In this document: positions 47,438-60,130 of the stretch, in pieces | Layout: each line of letters starts with the position of its first letter | Position numbering within the stretch: the first letter of the stretch is position 1 | NCBI GenBank assembly: GCA_010356995.1 | Contig: ML996688.1 | Span: forward strand, 1,332,350-1,396,349 | Length of the DNA stretch: 64,000 bases | DNA from: Trichodelitschia bisporula | Taxonomy: Eukaryota; Ascomycota; Dothideomycetes; Phaeotrichales; Phaeotrichaceae | Reading direction: 5' to 3' | The notes under the pieces: generated by a model | What the model saw: the letters and a program-made list of their open reading frames with translations, nothing else | Told to the model about the DNA's origin: nothing | Database searches by the model: none | Translations under genes and position numbers: made by a program

Positions 47438-48263
47438 CTTCCAGGAGATGAATGGACCCGGAACAGGAATCTTGAGTTGAAACTGGCTCCAGGATTGTGG
47501 TCCGTATTGTAGGCATTTCCATTTCGAGAAGTAACCCTTCCTAAAGAGATAGTTAATGGAATGTATGCCGTTGATTAATCCATCGGGCTCTGTCTGAAGT
47601 TCGAGTCTTGTGCGTGGAAGGGCAACATGGAATGACCTTGACCTTGACGCTGAATTATGAGGCTGCGCCTTGCCCAGCCTACGGAGCAAAAAAACAGCAC
47701 TCGGATGGAGACGCTTTCTACGATGAGGCTGGAGGGGGAGCTCTAGCATCCAGATAATGATCACGTGTTATAGGTGGGGTCATTGTTGTTGCCTCTTTTG
47801 TCTGAGATTAGCCGCAACGTCTCATGAACATTCTGATGACTTCGTCATGATACTTACAATGCTGCGATCAACTGTATCTCCACCGTATATGCGCCTCCTT
47901 TCACTTAGCTCTCCATAGTCGGAGGGTGCTCATGTCAGATCTCAGCCTTCCCAGGTGTGACCCAGAGAGAACCACTCGCCTCAAGTCCACTTCCCGGGCT
48001 GCCACGTATTCCACACTGATATGTGTATAGTGACGCCTTCAGAATCGAGTCCGCATATCGGTAACGCTGGAGAAGTCCGGTCGTGTCCTTTGGTCACCAT
48101 ACAGCACTTCAGTAACGCGCTTTAAAACCAATACATGATGCAATTACGACAGAACGCCTGACTCAGTACACCAAGCCAAAACTGTAAAGTACAAACACCA
48201 GCAAGATTCCCCAACGCCTCCCAGTACGCCTTTGGAGCAGCCACTTTTACGTTTGACCAGTCG
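47438..48263. other. intergenic, no gene seen
   Basis: About 830 bp between the relic's presumed start and the 3' end of the unrecognised gene (-). No frame, RNA gene or repeat stands out. Confidence 0.45.
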
Positions 48264-49227
48264 TCATGGGGAGTTCGACGACGATGACAGCCTCGAGGAG
48301 TACTGTGCTAGCCACTGCAGGGACGGCAAGCTAGCTTGAGAGTCGGGAGGCCTCGGTGAGAACCCCTGAGCCGGAGGTTCTACGGGACGGGGCGCGGCAT
48401 ATGGCGACCCCTCGGAGCCCTCTGAAAGGACCACCGTTGCCTCCCATCTTTCATGGGGTGTTCTTCTCTGTTCCTCAGTATGACTATTCCGTATGGGCGT
48501 AAGCTGATGATCCAGGAAATGCCCGCTCATCGGGGTCAGCGGACCCATAGGCGCCGTAGTCGGTGGACTTCGCGGGGGGATCGATGGCGAAGGATAGTGA
48601 GAGTTGGCCGGGGACGAGTGTGAAGAGTAGGGAAGCTCCGGTGCATCCGAGGGGCGCGGCGACGCCAAAATGTGCATGAGCATATGCTCATGCGCGCTCC
48701 GTCGTTGTGCCGACGGTAGTGGACGAGGGCTCGAATGGCTCGAGGAAGCGGGAGTAGCCGCGTTCGCGCTGAGGCGCCGTTCAAACTCGGTAAATTTGCC
48801 GGTATCAAAAGTGAGCTTCTTGTCGAGAAGCCATTCGAAGTCCTTCAAAGCGTTATGGGGCGAAGCTGACCTTTGCGAGTGATTAGTCTTCGGTCAAACG
48901 ATAGGCAAACACAAAACAAACTCACACATTGTTGGGTGCCCTTCGCATTCCAACCTGCCATTCAAGTCGCTCGATGGCAGCATTCAACTCGTAAAAGGTA
49001 CTACGAGTGGAGGTGCAGAGCTCCCCGCCATCCTCCTCCACCGTCTCGAGGATATTCCGCCGGATTCCAACCAGCTCGCCCCACGCGTCCAGCTTCTCAA
49101 CTTGAGCTCGCAGCGGCTCGACGTTGCCGTTGCGCCCCTCGAAGTAGACGACGACGCGGCGAAGCCGACCGTCTATCTGACGGAACATGTCGGCGAGTGT
49201 CGGTGGAGCATTGCGATCGGCGGGCAT
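48264..49227 (-). CDS. hypothetical protein with disordered Pro/Ser tail
   Basis: I do not recognise this gene. Predicted 302 aa, exons 49227-48926 and 48870-48264. The 55-nt intron (GTGAGT donor, CTAATC branch, AAG acceptor) splits a Val codon and keeps the frame. Residues 1-145 look folded and helical (LADMFRQIDGRLRRVVVYFE, ELNAAIERLEWQVGMRRAPN, HNALKDFEWLLDKKLTFDTG). The remainder is Ser/Pro/His-rich and probably disordered, with runs such as SSHSSPRPLPSAQRRS and PTTAPMGPLTPMSG that resemble proline-directed kinase sites. There is no signal peptide or membrane segment. The start is the first ATG in frame; the few codons before it lack one. A 20-bp perfect palindrome lies in exon 2 at 48674-48693. 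Reality of the gene is supported by the clean intron and the contrast between helical and disordered parts. Confidence 0.65.
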
Positions 49228-52200
49228 AGCTAGGACTTGCACGGCCTCTAAGCAGCAACTCGTGGAGGGGAATTCGACGTAAATATATGCCGGGGGGAGG
49301 CACTACATGGCACTTTGGTGGTGAGGTGCCAGAGGGTGGGGTACGGGAGTGGATGTAGGAAGGGACGACGGAGAAGCAGCCGCATGGCCCTCTCCCCCCA
49401 TCTCGTCGTTGAAGGGGGACGGTTTGAATAGCACACGTCGGTAGACTACCAGGACCCGAAAGTCTGGCACCAGTGGTACAGGAGATACATATTTCACCGC
49501 AGGAAGCGAGGCCCTGGGTGCCGGGCGCTGCGGGTGCGCGAGGAAAAGAGTTGAGTGGGCTGGCGGCGGGGCGCAACGCCGTAGTTGGCACACATCGTTT
49601 TTCGGTTTCTAGTTTCCTTTTTTCTCCTTCGCCTCTCACTTTCCACTCATCGCTCACTTTTATTTTGGCACCGAGTTGATGGGGTTGCTTTCATGTGTCT
49701 ACACTTTTTTTCCCTAAGAAAGTTACTAGTGGTACGTCTTTTCCATTTGCAGCTGCGGGGTGGCGGGGGAGGCGAGGTGGAGGGGGTAGGCCTGTGGAAG
49801 GTGGATCGTGCGGGAGGGTTTGCTGGCAGTAGTAGGGGAAGGCGTATGTTGCTAGGCATGGGCCGGGGTAGAAGAGGAAAGAGTGGATAGGTAGAGAGAA
49901 TTGGCGTCAGTAGGAAGAGAGAAGACGGTTTAGTTGGCACGGGATCTCGCGTGCGTTATCGTGTCAAAGTCGGCGCGCTTAAGGCAGTGAATGGGACGTC
50001 TTCCGTTGAAAGACTTTGTCCGTAAGGTGGGGGAAGAAGAGCTGGATAGGTGGTGCATGCGGTAAGTGGTGAACCGAGTATGCGGATTGGCATCTCGTTC
50101 GCTGAAGTCAAGAGCGGTGTTGAGCCTTGCTCTTGAAGTTTTAACATTGTAGAGGGAGAAAGAGAGAGAGAGAGAGAAAGTGTGTGTGTGTATGGGTGCG
50201 GGTGGTGCGCGTGAAGCAGAGAAAGACGACAGCAGATAGCGGATCTGCGGGATGGCTCACCCGCGTTGGACCTGTTGGGCGCGCGACTAGCGTTGGCTTT
50301 GGCGCCTGGCGCTCTTCGCTTCTGTCGTCTCTCTTCCCTCAAACGTACCTTCATACGTGCGTTGTGCATGTTGAGGCAAAGGGACCCAAGCGCCCGAGCC
50401 TTCTCCTCTGACCTTATTTTTGCATCACCCCGCTGCCAGCCTGTCACTTGCCGCTTCGTCAGTCTTGGATGGCGTGGATCTCAATATCTGAACTCCCCCA
50501 CGTCCCTGTCCGCCGTAGAAACAAGCCTCGTTAGTGTCGCTAGATAACTGGGCACATTGCCGGTATGCGTGAGCAGAAGGCGGCATATCATTCCGGGGTG
50601 GGAGAGGATGGGATTGAGTGCGAAGTGGAGATGGGAGAAGTAAAAAAAAATGTGATGTATCACAAAAACGCTCCACAGCACCCACATCACTTGCTGCCCC
50701 ACGACCACTACTATACGTCCCATCACCTCCCACCGCACCTTCTAACGCGGCTTCCTCCGCATGAAGAGTTGAAACGGCGAGCGATTTGATGGTCTAGTCC
50801 TTTCATCCTCGCCGCCTTCGACTTACCTTCTGGAATACGTACCGTATGTTCTTGACAATATGTTGAAGGTGGCTATTCATGGATGTACAGATATCCCAGC
50901 CAGCTTGCTATGTGCTGGACAATTGAACAAGTACTGGGGAAGTCATTTGGCTTTTTACATCTGAAGTACGGCTTTCGGGCATCAATACTCGCGGCTTAAC
51001 GCTTTCCTCGTTACCATGTCTGCGTGCCCCTTCTTCAACTACCTCGTACCCACGTCCATGACGTCGCTTGTCTCCAGCCTTGCAGCATCTGATGCACTTC
51101 TGCACCACTCACCAGTCACAACCCACTGCAGATTTTTTTCGGGAGGCCACCGTTTACCCCACCTTGTCATTCCGGGTAGGTCTTGCTAGACGCACTAGTC
51201 TACTGTAGGATATCTCTCCCGTCTGTATACCGGTATGTCTGCCTCTCATCTACGGCCAAGCCACCGTGACGGAGACACTCCGCATCTAAAGAGGGAGAAG
51301 GCGCCATCCCCCGCCAGCCGAGGCCAGACCAACGGCAGCACGGAGCACCTCCACACTCCACCGGCCGCGTCCCGCATCCCGCATCGCATCCCGCATTCCG
51401 CATTCCGCAACACCCTGCACAGCGCTGCGGCTAGGTGTCTCAGTAACAGGACCATCCCCCAAGAAAGAGGTGCTTGTTGGTTGGTTGCTTGCTGGCCGAT
51501 GGCTGGCTGGCTCGCTGGCTGGTGGTCGCCCCGCTGGCCGCCGCTGCCACGCAAGTGTTCCTCCTCCAACCCTACATCCCGCCCGTTTCGGGCCGGCGGC
51601 GGGCCCTGCATATCTTCCTGGGGCACGCCCCGATTCCTCCACCCCCGCCTCACCTCCACCCCCACCCCTGAAACCTTGGTCTGCTTCGCCAGTAGGATTA
51701 ACTCCTCACCTCCGACGATCGAGATCGTGCAACCCAGGAACAAGCCTTGAGAATGATGTATGGAACTTGCCATACTACTATGACCCACCACTCGCATGCT
51801 TCCTGTACCATTTTCAATTCTCCGTGATTTCTCTCTGCACCAGCAGTGGATGTCATACTCTAGCCAGAGGGACCAAGGACTCACCGCAACCAACGTCTGC
51901 CGGCAACAGCCTGACGCTGGACAATGCCCACCGCATTGCGTTGTTGGATTCCCGCCGGACTGGTTCCCGTCTCCGCCTGCCACCTGGTGCCACGAAAACG
52001 CCCGCTACAAGGAGCTGCTCATGGGAAGCTCACGGTTACCTGGAGGAGCAGGAATTGCGGACATTTGATTGGGTTCCGTCTCTGCTGGCTTTTCGTTCGT
52101 TTGACTTTACGAATGTTCGAGGCCGATTGGCTTAACGGCCCAGAAGGATCACCGCTTTCCATGCGGCGAACGTCTTCTCCGCTTTCTCTCATGCTGCGAG

Positions 52201-54097
52201 TAAACCTTCAGGCTATCCGCCGTTAATTCGGGACACCGGAATACACCCAGAGGGACCCTTCGGATGCGAAACCTGGAACACAACTTTTGATCTGCCTTCA
52301 GCAAAGCGGCGTGGGAATCTGGGCTGCGCCTTGGTTCGAAGCTGTACTGCTCCAAGATCGTCAGGCGAAGTGTACCCCCGTAACTCCATCAGTGCGATCG
52401 GTCTTCAGCCACGGGGAATGAAGATGCGCCAGTGATGCCAAGCCATCGACTAGGCCAACACATTGAACAGATACGAGTACCGTACCGCAGAGCAACTTGT
52501 CCCTCCAGGCGAGATCTGCTCATTTGGTAAATGTATGTTCCTCTTAGGGCGCCCGGCACATTAACAATTACGCCTTGATAATATGGTGACTCTACCTTCT
52601 TCACCTCTTCGAGAGTCTCGGCTGATGCTTGTCCAGCGTCCTCCCCGCCACGGCTTGGATGGAACATGCATCGAATAGCCCACGCATTCGCCTAATGGCA
52701 ATCATTAGGTCAAGGCAGTTACGTATCACGTCTGCAATTCTTACGCGCTATCACGCCCGGTGGCTGTAATTGCGGCAGAGGCGTTCCTTGCAGCATGATG
52801 CATCGGATGCCTTCCGGCGTCCCGCGCCCTCTGGATCTCTTGTTCTTTGGCCAGAATTCCATATATCGACCGGGATCAGTTCCGAGTCAAAATATTCTCA
52901 CTGCGGCATTGTTCAACCACCATTCGCATGGAGATTCTGCGGCTGGTCTTTCCGATGACTCTGCGTGGACCAATGAAAGTCTCCCCATGGCCGTTCATTG
53001 GGCCACGGAGTGAACTTGACGGCGAGGCTTCCGAAATCACATCTGCTACTGTATACAGGATCCACATACCATTGCCTCAGCTTTCGCTCTTCAGCTTTCA
53101 TCGCTAGCCACGGAGGCCGTCACTTGTGCATCCATGAGACTCGGTCCCCCATCGAAGTCTTGCTATCTCAGCCCATTGCATTGGAGCCAGCTGTTCAATT
53201 GATCGAGCCGACGTGGCAGCATCCACGAGCTTCAGCTCACGGATCTCCAGGGGTTAGAGAGGAGGACTAGTGCTGGCCCATGGCAGCTCGATTCTCCTCT
53301 ACGCTTGCTTCTGTAACCCTGATCTCGCTGTCTACTGTGGTGACTTTTGGACAATGGCCTCCTGCGGCGTTCTTACCGTGCGTTGCACCGCATGGTGCAT
53401 TGCAGCAATCCCGATACCATGGTTCCAGCGGCTATTGTCAACTTCGCGGGCCCGGACCGAAGCCGCTTGGACAACAGCGGAAGAGGCTGCATTTGAGCAT
53501 GCACAAGCAAGTGGACAGCTGACCACAGTACATATGACTGCATATACTTCCGAAACAGTGTGTTCTTGGGGTGTGGGACGCAATGGAATTCCCGGGCCGC
53601 TTTCAATCTGAACGTGAACAGTTTGACATGCTGTCCGATACCGGTGGCGAGAGTGGTACGATTCGACAAGACTCTTGCTGTCTTGACACGCGTGCTCATG
53701 GGATATTGATGTTGGTCATCCCTTCTCATGTTTTGACGTCGTCACTCTCTTGCTCATATGTCTGACAATTGCCCTCTTCGTGTAAAGGCTCAAGGAGCCA
53801 TCGACTTGTACAGATTTGGACGTATATTTCAAAGGTAGTAGAAGTGAGAATCGTACTTGAAAGGACATCAACGCAATTGGGAGTGCGCTTTCCAAATGGA
53901 GCACAACGAAGGTCACGTGAACGGAGATACCAAAATTCGCCGAAGCACGAGCCACTAACACCGCTCGATCGCTGAGGTCATCATGGAACCTTCCATGAAC
54001 TGTGGCTCAAACTTGACCTTTGACATCACCTCCCCCGCCATTCCTCATCTTCAACATCACCATCGACATCGCAAACCTCTGAACGACATCCTTCAAG
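49228..54097. other. 4.9-kb gene-free stretch
   Basis: No supported gene. The left end is the promoter of the hypothetical gene and the right end that of the GHITM-like gene. It contains a GA/GT microsatellite (listed separately) and a stretch near 51365-51410 with repeated GCATCCCGCAT and GCATTCC units. Long frames such as 51470-52135 (+) are composition-driven and have no domain. A small frame at 53280-53522 begins with a signal-peptide-like sequence but has no other support. Confidence 0.5.
50159..50191. repeat. GA/GT compound microsatellite
   Basis: A run of AG dinucleotides followed by AAAG and a run of GT dinucleotides on the plus strand, in non-coding DNA. Ordinary compound simple repeat, likely length-polymorphic. 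Confidence 0.9.
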
Positions 54098-55156
54098 ATG
54101 GCGTTTGTGCTCCGTCGCCCTTTCGCAATCACAGCGACTCTGCGACAAGCCCCCAAAGCTTCGCAGCACACCGTCCGCTTTTTCCATCAATCGCCACTGA
54201 AGCAAACCTTCTTCACCTCGAAGTCGCAGCAGTCCCCAATCCTCTCTAAATCGCGCAATGTCTTCCAGGCAACATTTCGCCGCAATTACACGCCCAACGT
54301 CCAGCCCATCGGCGCGGGTGCTGGGAATCTCAGACAGCGGCTCTTGTATGGCGCAGGCATATTCGGAGGCACGCTGGTTGCCATCAATCTCATCTTCAAC
54401 CGTGAGACTCGCGAAGATGGCGGCATGCCGCCGTTTGAGCGCCAGTACCTGAACGACACGTTTATGCATACCGGCCTGGGCCTTGGGATCATTGCCGTCG
54501 CCGCCCGCTCACTGCACATGAGTGGGTGGAGCTACCGGCTGATGGCCGCGAACCCTTGGGTAGTGATTGGAGTTGGCTTGGTCGGCAGCATTGGGACCAT
54601 GTACGGCTGCATGCGTACCGATCCGTCCAAGTAAGTTCTCCGCCCCGGCTCGAAAGACCAAACTAACCTCTCCAGCTACGTCCAAAAATATGCCCTCTGG
54701 ACCGCCTTCAACGTCACTCAGGCCTGTCTCCTGAGCCCCCTGATGTTCATGCAGCCCGCTCTGCTCGCTCGCGCGGGCCTTTACACGCTCGGTATGATGG
54801 GTAGCATCGCGTTCGTCGGTGCCACAGCCAAGCAGGAAAAGTACCTGTACCTCGGTGCACCGCTGCTGGCGGGCGTGGCTGTTGTCGCCATCTCCGGATT
54901 TGCGCCGCTTGTCCTCCCCGCCACTGCTGTCCGAACTCTTGCTTTCACCGAGAACCTCTGGTTGTATGGTGGCTTGGCTGTCTTCGGTGGCTTCACCCTG
55001 TACGATGTGCAAAAGGTGCTACACCATGCTCGGTTGGCTGAGCGGGGCCTGGTGCGCAAGGACCCGGTCAACGAGAGTATTTCGCTCGAGCTTGATTTCA
55101 TCAATATCTTCATCCGGATGGTGCAGATCCTGGGCATGCAGCAGCGGAAGAAGTGA
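54098..55156 (+). CDS. mitochondrial GHITM/MICS1-like Bax-inhibitor family protein
   Basis: Predicted 337-aa inner-membrane protein. Exons are 54098-54630 and 54676-55156, with a 45-nt intron (GTAAGT, CTAAC, CAG) that splits an Asn codon. Residues 1-65 form an Arg/Ser-rich presequence without acidic residues at its start (MAFVLRRPFAITATLR, ending FRRNYTPN), typical of mitochondrial import. Seven or so hydrophobic helices follow (LLYGAGIFGGTLVAINLIF, WVVIGVGLVGSIGTMYGC, LYLGAPLLAGVAVVAISGF and others). The C-terminal family signature reads LWLYGGLAVFGGFTLYDVQK, and the tail ISLELDFINIFIRMVQILG has the conserved acidic pair. Mammalian GHITM (TMBIM5) supports cristae and Ca2+/H+ exchange; the fungal role is inferred from this. 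Confidence 0.93.
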
Positions 55157-56677
55157 TGTTGCCTTGATCGGCTAAGATTGAGTAGTGATTGAATAACGGA
55201 GCTGTAAACTAGAATGGGGCGTTCGGAGGATAAGGTCTAAACGTCCTTAATGATGCTATACTTGTTTCTCTCCACTTTGGCAGCGTTGTACATAGCCCAT
55301 GCTTACAAGGGGGATGGATCTGATGGGGTTCAGTGCATACTTCAATTACATCATGCATTCATAGCCTAGAACTTGTAGTTGATGCTTGTCGCAAGTGACG
55401 TCTACTTGACTTCCGATATGAACAGGCACCATCGGATGGCTAGATGAACATTGTGTTGGACTTGACAGTTGTCAGGCCTTCCCGTAAACTGCTTCGGGAA
55501 ACCGCTCTTGGACATCATGTCCTTAGACTGCCCCCTCCAGAGCCTGTCCAGATAAGACTCTCTCAAACGTAATCTTCTTCGGAGGCCAAGTGCGCCATCA
55601 CACATCCAGCATCTGACTTACATCATACGCACCTTCGCCCTCAGGCCCATCTGCACCCCGAAAAGTCCCGACCGTGAGTTCTCCATGGCCCGCATGCGCT
55701 CTGATTCACCCCGTCACACAACACCCACTCGGGTAACGCAGCCCTATCAGCACGGAATCGGAAGGGGCGCTATGCGCCCGTGCGATCGAGGCTATTTTGT
55801 GAGGTAGTAGGGTGGAACTCTGAGCATCTTGTTCGGTGTGGAGAGTTGCGAAGTGGGAGAGCGGTATGGAGGCAAGGCTGAAACTGTAGTTGGCTTTGGT
55901 CGGGCGTATTGCAGGTGGGTTGAGGTGGAGCGTGTCTGCTGCCGGAGAGATTGGGTTGCGGAGCATAGGAGAAAGGAGGTCCTAGACATGCGGTCGCGGC
56001 GGCGGATATCATGCGGCAGGGCTAGGACTTGTCTTGCTCGTCAATGTCTTGTTGCTTCCAGATGGGGCTAGTGTCCGTAATGAATGGTAGTTCATGTCTC
56101 AAACTTGGAAGCAGCTCCGTCATGATCCGTCTGTTTGACGATCCGCAAGGCGTCGAGGAATCGGTGTGGCATACCGCTTGGAGGGCACAATGTGAATCTA
56201 GGGCTGACATGCTAAGTTGGTCGAGTCTACGTAGGGTACTCGAACATTGTCAGTCGGCTACAAGATTCTTAGTATGTTTTCCAACGATACAGAGGGAAGC
56301 ACTGGACCGCCTTACGCTTAGCTAGTTGTATGATACAACGTCCCCGCGGCACCAGTGCCATTACGGGGCAAAAACACGCGGCGATATGCTCAATGGTACA
56401 AATCAAGCGAGTAAGGGACGGACTTGTCAAGTTGTGCACTCTCTCCTAGCTCCTAGAATTCGTCCATCACTTCTCGGATCGTTTGTCGGTCCACGTTCGG
56501 TACCTGCATCCTACGCACGTTGCGTTGTAGGGCTGACCATGGTGAGCGGGCCCTTCGGTTACGACTCGGCCACGATGGAATGTCTGTACTGCAAGCGGTC
56601 CATCAGCTTCTCCCCCGGCTTCCACAGGGCAAAACATTCAATGTAGGTACGCTTTGGACTGACGTCACCATCGAAAA
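55157..56677. other. intergenic, no gene seen
   Basis: About 1.5 kb between the GHITM-like gene and the tRNA. Short overlapping frames only, none with a domain. No repeat or regulatory motif stood out. Confidence 0.45.
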
Positions 56678-56769
56678 GCGTTGGTGGTTTAGTGGTAAAA
56701 TCCGTCGTTGCCATCCGAAGTCATTCGGGATGATTCGACGGGCCCCGGGTTCGATTCCCGGCCGACGCA
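56678..56769 (+). tRNA. tRNA-Gly (GCC) with a 21-nt intron
   Basis: The cloverleaf can be drawn by eye. The acceptor stem GCGTTGG pairs with CCGACGC (56762-56768), followed by discriminator A. The anticodon stem is CGTCG (56703-56707) with CGACG (56736-56740), and the loop TT-GCC-A-T places anticodon GCC at 56710-56712. The T arm is CCGGG-TTCGATT-CCCGG. An intron of 21 nt (56714-56734) sits after position 37, the canonical place, and is largely self-complementary (ATCCGAA against TTCGGGAT). The mature length is 71 nt, typical for tRNA-Gly. Internal promoter boxes (GGTTTAGTGG and GGTTCGATTCC) are present. Confidence 0.93.
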
Positions 56770-59700
56770 ACATGAGGCTCAACATTCTTTTTGCTTCTCG
56801 GGATGTTGAAGGCCGCATCGCTGCGTTCGGGCCGTTTTCTTTCAAGCGCCAGGCCGAAACTCTGCGTCCCTGGGAGGTGTGTGGTGCCCTCCTCCGAAGT
56901 AGATGCCAGCGGCCAGGCGTACTCGGAAACCGCAATGCGCAAGTTATAGGAACTTTCGGTGGCTTTCATCTGATCCATCTGCTGGAGCAAAGGTAAGCCG
57001 AGTCCGATTGGCTGATATGATTCTAAAGTGGCGATGATGCACATTCCCGGCTGCTGGTAAGGGTTGCGAGCAGGCGCCCGCTCAGGGTAGATATCGTGCC
57101 CCATCTTTTGACATATGCTCAATATCGAAGTCTTTCTCAGTCGGACACGCTGAGCCATAGGAGACGAGTGAGAGATTCGGACTTGAGCCTTCACCTAGCT
57201 CAGCACTTCCTAAGATCATCTCATACCAATGGGGAAGGGCGACAGAGGTTCCAAGGCACTGAAGGTGTACTCTGTATACTACTGCTCCGACGTCAGTAAA
57301 AAATAGCGGTCAAGAAGGAATCATATTTATGACAAGGCTCGTTGACTTTAGGTTCCGAAGGGGTTGAACGGTCAGACCAAGACGGCAGCAAGGATACAAT
57401 TCGAACGCAGGATCTGGGAGTGTTTTCAGACGGATGTCAACCCAAGTATCTCTTCTATGGCACCCAAACTCCCTACCAGTGACGAGGGCCTGCAAAAAAG
57501 AGCAGTAACACACCCAGGTCGAGCCTCATTAAACGCGTTGAGCCTCCCGAAACGCGGTGATACCTACTCATAGCGTCCGCCGGCTGCGAGTTTGTGCCAT
57601 GCGAGCGTAATTTGCGAAGTCGGCAAGTTCCGCATCAGAGAAAACGGAGACAAGGCAAAAAGAGATGCGAAAGACGACATGCCTCCTGTCGGCAGGGCGC
57701 TGATCAAGTTCCACTCATTCCGGTCCCCGTCGTCGGGCAATGCCTGGTAAATTAGGATGTCATGCAGAACTTGAGAGGTAAACACTATCGGGTTATGTCG
57801 ACAATCGGTGAAGACGATGAGATGCTGTCCTCGTATCTTGACTCGTATCGACGGCAATACGAAATGACAGCAAAATGGTGAATACGAACCGAACTTCAGC
57901 TCTCGGGGAGCGCGCCAAGGGCTGAAGTGCAGACGCGCACAGCTCAGCCGTTTGCGCTTCATCACCGACAGCTTCTGGTATGACAACATCCCATCTTTGC
58001 TTCCAGGGGATCTGGATCAACTTCAGGGAAGAACAAAGCTTCTTGTAATTAGCATGCCGCGGAAGGCTCGGTATTGCATCCAGAAAAGGCACCTCAGGAA
58101 TCAACCCGAAGTGAAGGAGCAGGGCAAGAAAGCTTTGCTAAAGCGAGAGGGGCGTACACTTGCGTTGTCTACCGCACTTTCAATCGATCCTTCGCGTCAG
58201 TGAGAGCAAATGGCCGCTCCGCGGGAGTTGGGATATATCGGTAGACTTTTACTTGCGAAAGGTGACAGCCCCTATCCCGGATCGAGCGACGCTGGGCAGC
58301 AATAAGGAAGGCATCATAAAAATGCCGGTCGCTCATCACGCCTAGAGATTAATAATAGCTGTCCATTGGGGACATGAAAGCGGCGGTGCCCGGAGAAGGA
58401 TGCAGCCCCATGCGCCGTTAATTCCAAGTGAGATGAAGCACCTTCGAAAGCATCGAAGCTGTTCGTAGTGTTCGAAGGGCAACGATGGGGGCCAAAAAAA
58501 GGCGAGATATTTTGCACGTCAATGGGGCGGCTGCAAGATGTGATCGCGCCCTATTCCCCCCTGTTTGCCCCCATGCTACTACCGTACGTTACGGAGTGCT
58601 CAACGGCGACACATTTGACGAATGAGAACGCCCGTGGCGCAGCGGCGCAGGCAACGAAAGCACCAGCTGAAAGGACGAAAGAGCGAAACAACGTCTGCTC
58701 GCAGGAATTGGCTAATAGGCGTGACATGACGCAAACGCGGCCTTCATCCCACGATGTGGGGGCTGAACTGGCTGAACGGTCTGCATGCATTCGGAAGGCA
58801 AGCGGTTTTCGACATGTAAGTTGCAGCCTTGAGTGATTCACAGTCCTCTCAGACTCAGCACATGGCAGCGCGCAATAGGAACGATGTCCTCCTGTGGCTT
58901 GGTCGCTCTTTGTTCATGCGGTGAACTCGTCGCCCAATATTCTCGCCAACTTAGCGGGAGAATGTGGGATATGGAGGACAAGCCGGAAGCGCCAGGTCGC
59001 TGTTCAAGAGGGTGGTGAACTCAGGGGACCGGGATGCGAAGGCGGGGGGCGGCTGCAGGTTTCTTCGGGATAGTCGTCTCAGGATGCAAGCAGAAAGGAA
59101 AAGAGTTGCGAGGGCATAAGAGAGAGAGGAAGAGACGGGTGAGTTTGGGCGGTTATATATGAATATATGAAGGACGGTGAGCACTAAGATATAGCTTGCT
59201 TCACTGATGCTCTCTGAATTTGCCAAGTACAACCGGGTGTGGGGAAGAGATTAGCTGGCGGGGAGACGCGAAGTTTGAGAGTGAGAGAGTTGGAGGAGAA
59301 AGGGAGAGAGAGGAGAGAGGAGATAGTTAGTGGATCCCGTGACTGGCGCTTCGTGTTCCTGAACGAGTGTGAGCGCTTAGGCCCTTGGCAGGTACGGTAC
59401 GGTACCTACCGGCGGGAGGAAGCACGGTTCGTCGTTACTTGATTAGGTCTAGAACTCTGGCAGGGGCATTCAACATGGATCTGACGAGGATAACTCGCGT
59501 TTATTTGCTGAAGGGACACAACCCCCACCGCGGAGAAATTAAGCTAGGGGCAAGTGGTAAGGATTTGACAGGGAATCGACAGGAGAGGGGTGAAGGCTCA
59601 ACTCAGCCTCCCTCAGCCTAATGCCCTTCTGGAGGCAAAGCCACCCAGTCACAATTCCCCCCTTCTCAAGCCTCCAAACAACTGACAATGTGTAGCACTC

Positions 59701-59862
59701 ACTCACATTCATCCCACACTCGCCAACATCTCCCCTCTCGTCTCCTCATTCCGTTTCAGCCCAGTAAAAACCTAGCAATGCGAGTACTGGTAAACACCCC
59801 CTACGTTTTCATACCCAACATAAACCTTGGTCAAACAAACTCCCTCCCTGGCGCGAGCCAGC

Positions 59863-59893
59863 CGCACACGCACGCACGCACGCACGCGCACAC
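59863..59893. repeat. CGCA/ACGC tetranucleotide microsatellite
   Basis: About seven near-perfect copies of a CGCA-type unit in non-coding DNA, upstream of the GPI-protein gene. Ordinary simple repeat. Confidence 0.85.
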
Positions 59894-60123
59894 CCTCCCG
59901 CACAGAATCTTAACCGGTCAGGGCTGAAGCGAAGCGGGATACGGGCACGCCCTGAAGGAGTTACGACAATAGTACTTGTAAGCCCGTGTCGCCTCGTGAG
60001 GGCTTTTGATTGTAACTACTATTTCTCTCTTGCCCTGTCCCAACCTACATAGCCGCATCATCCATTTGTCTTTTCTTAGCTCTTTTGCCTTCGCAGCAAA
60101 TTCCACTCATTTCAACAAGCCAG

Positions 60124-60130
60124 CTATATA
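60124..60130 (+). promoter_or_regulatory. possible TATA box of the GPI-protein gene
   Basis: CTATATA lies about 95 bp before the start codon at 60221, a plausible distance for a fungal TATA element. The assignment rests only on the match and the spacing. Confidence 0.3.

Noticed and set aside
51470-52135. 221-codon plus-strand frame
   Set aside because: Opens without an ATG, is driven by GC-rich simple composition, overlaps frames on the other strand and shows no domain.
53280-53522. 80-codon frame starting with a signal-peptide-like sequence (MAARFSSTLASVTLISLS)
   Set aside because: Only the hydrophobic start is suggestive; cysteine pattern, introns and family similarity are lacking. Noted only as a possible small secreted protein.
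56721-57194. 157-codon minus-strand frame overlapping the tRNA
   Set aside because: Its C-terminal part is the antisense of the tRNA gene, a common false prediction.
57564-58104. Two overlapping minus-strand frames with protein-like stretches
   Set aside because: They do not join through credible splice sites and match no family I know.
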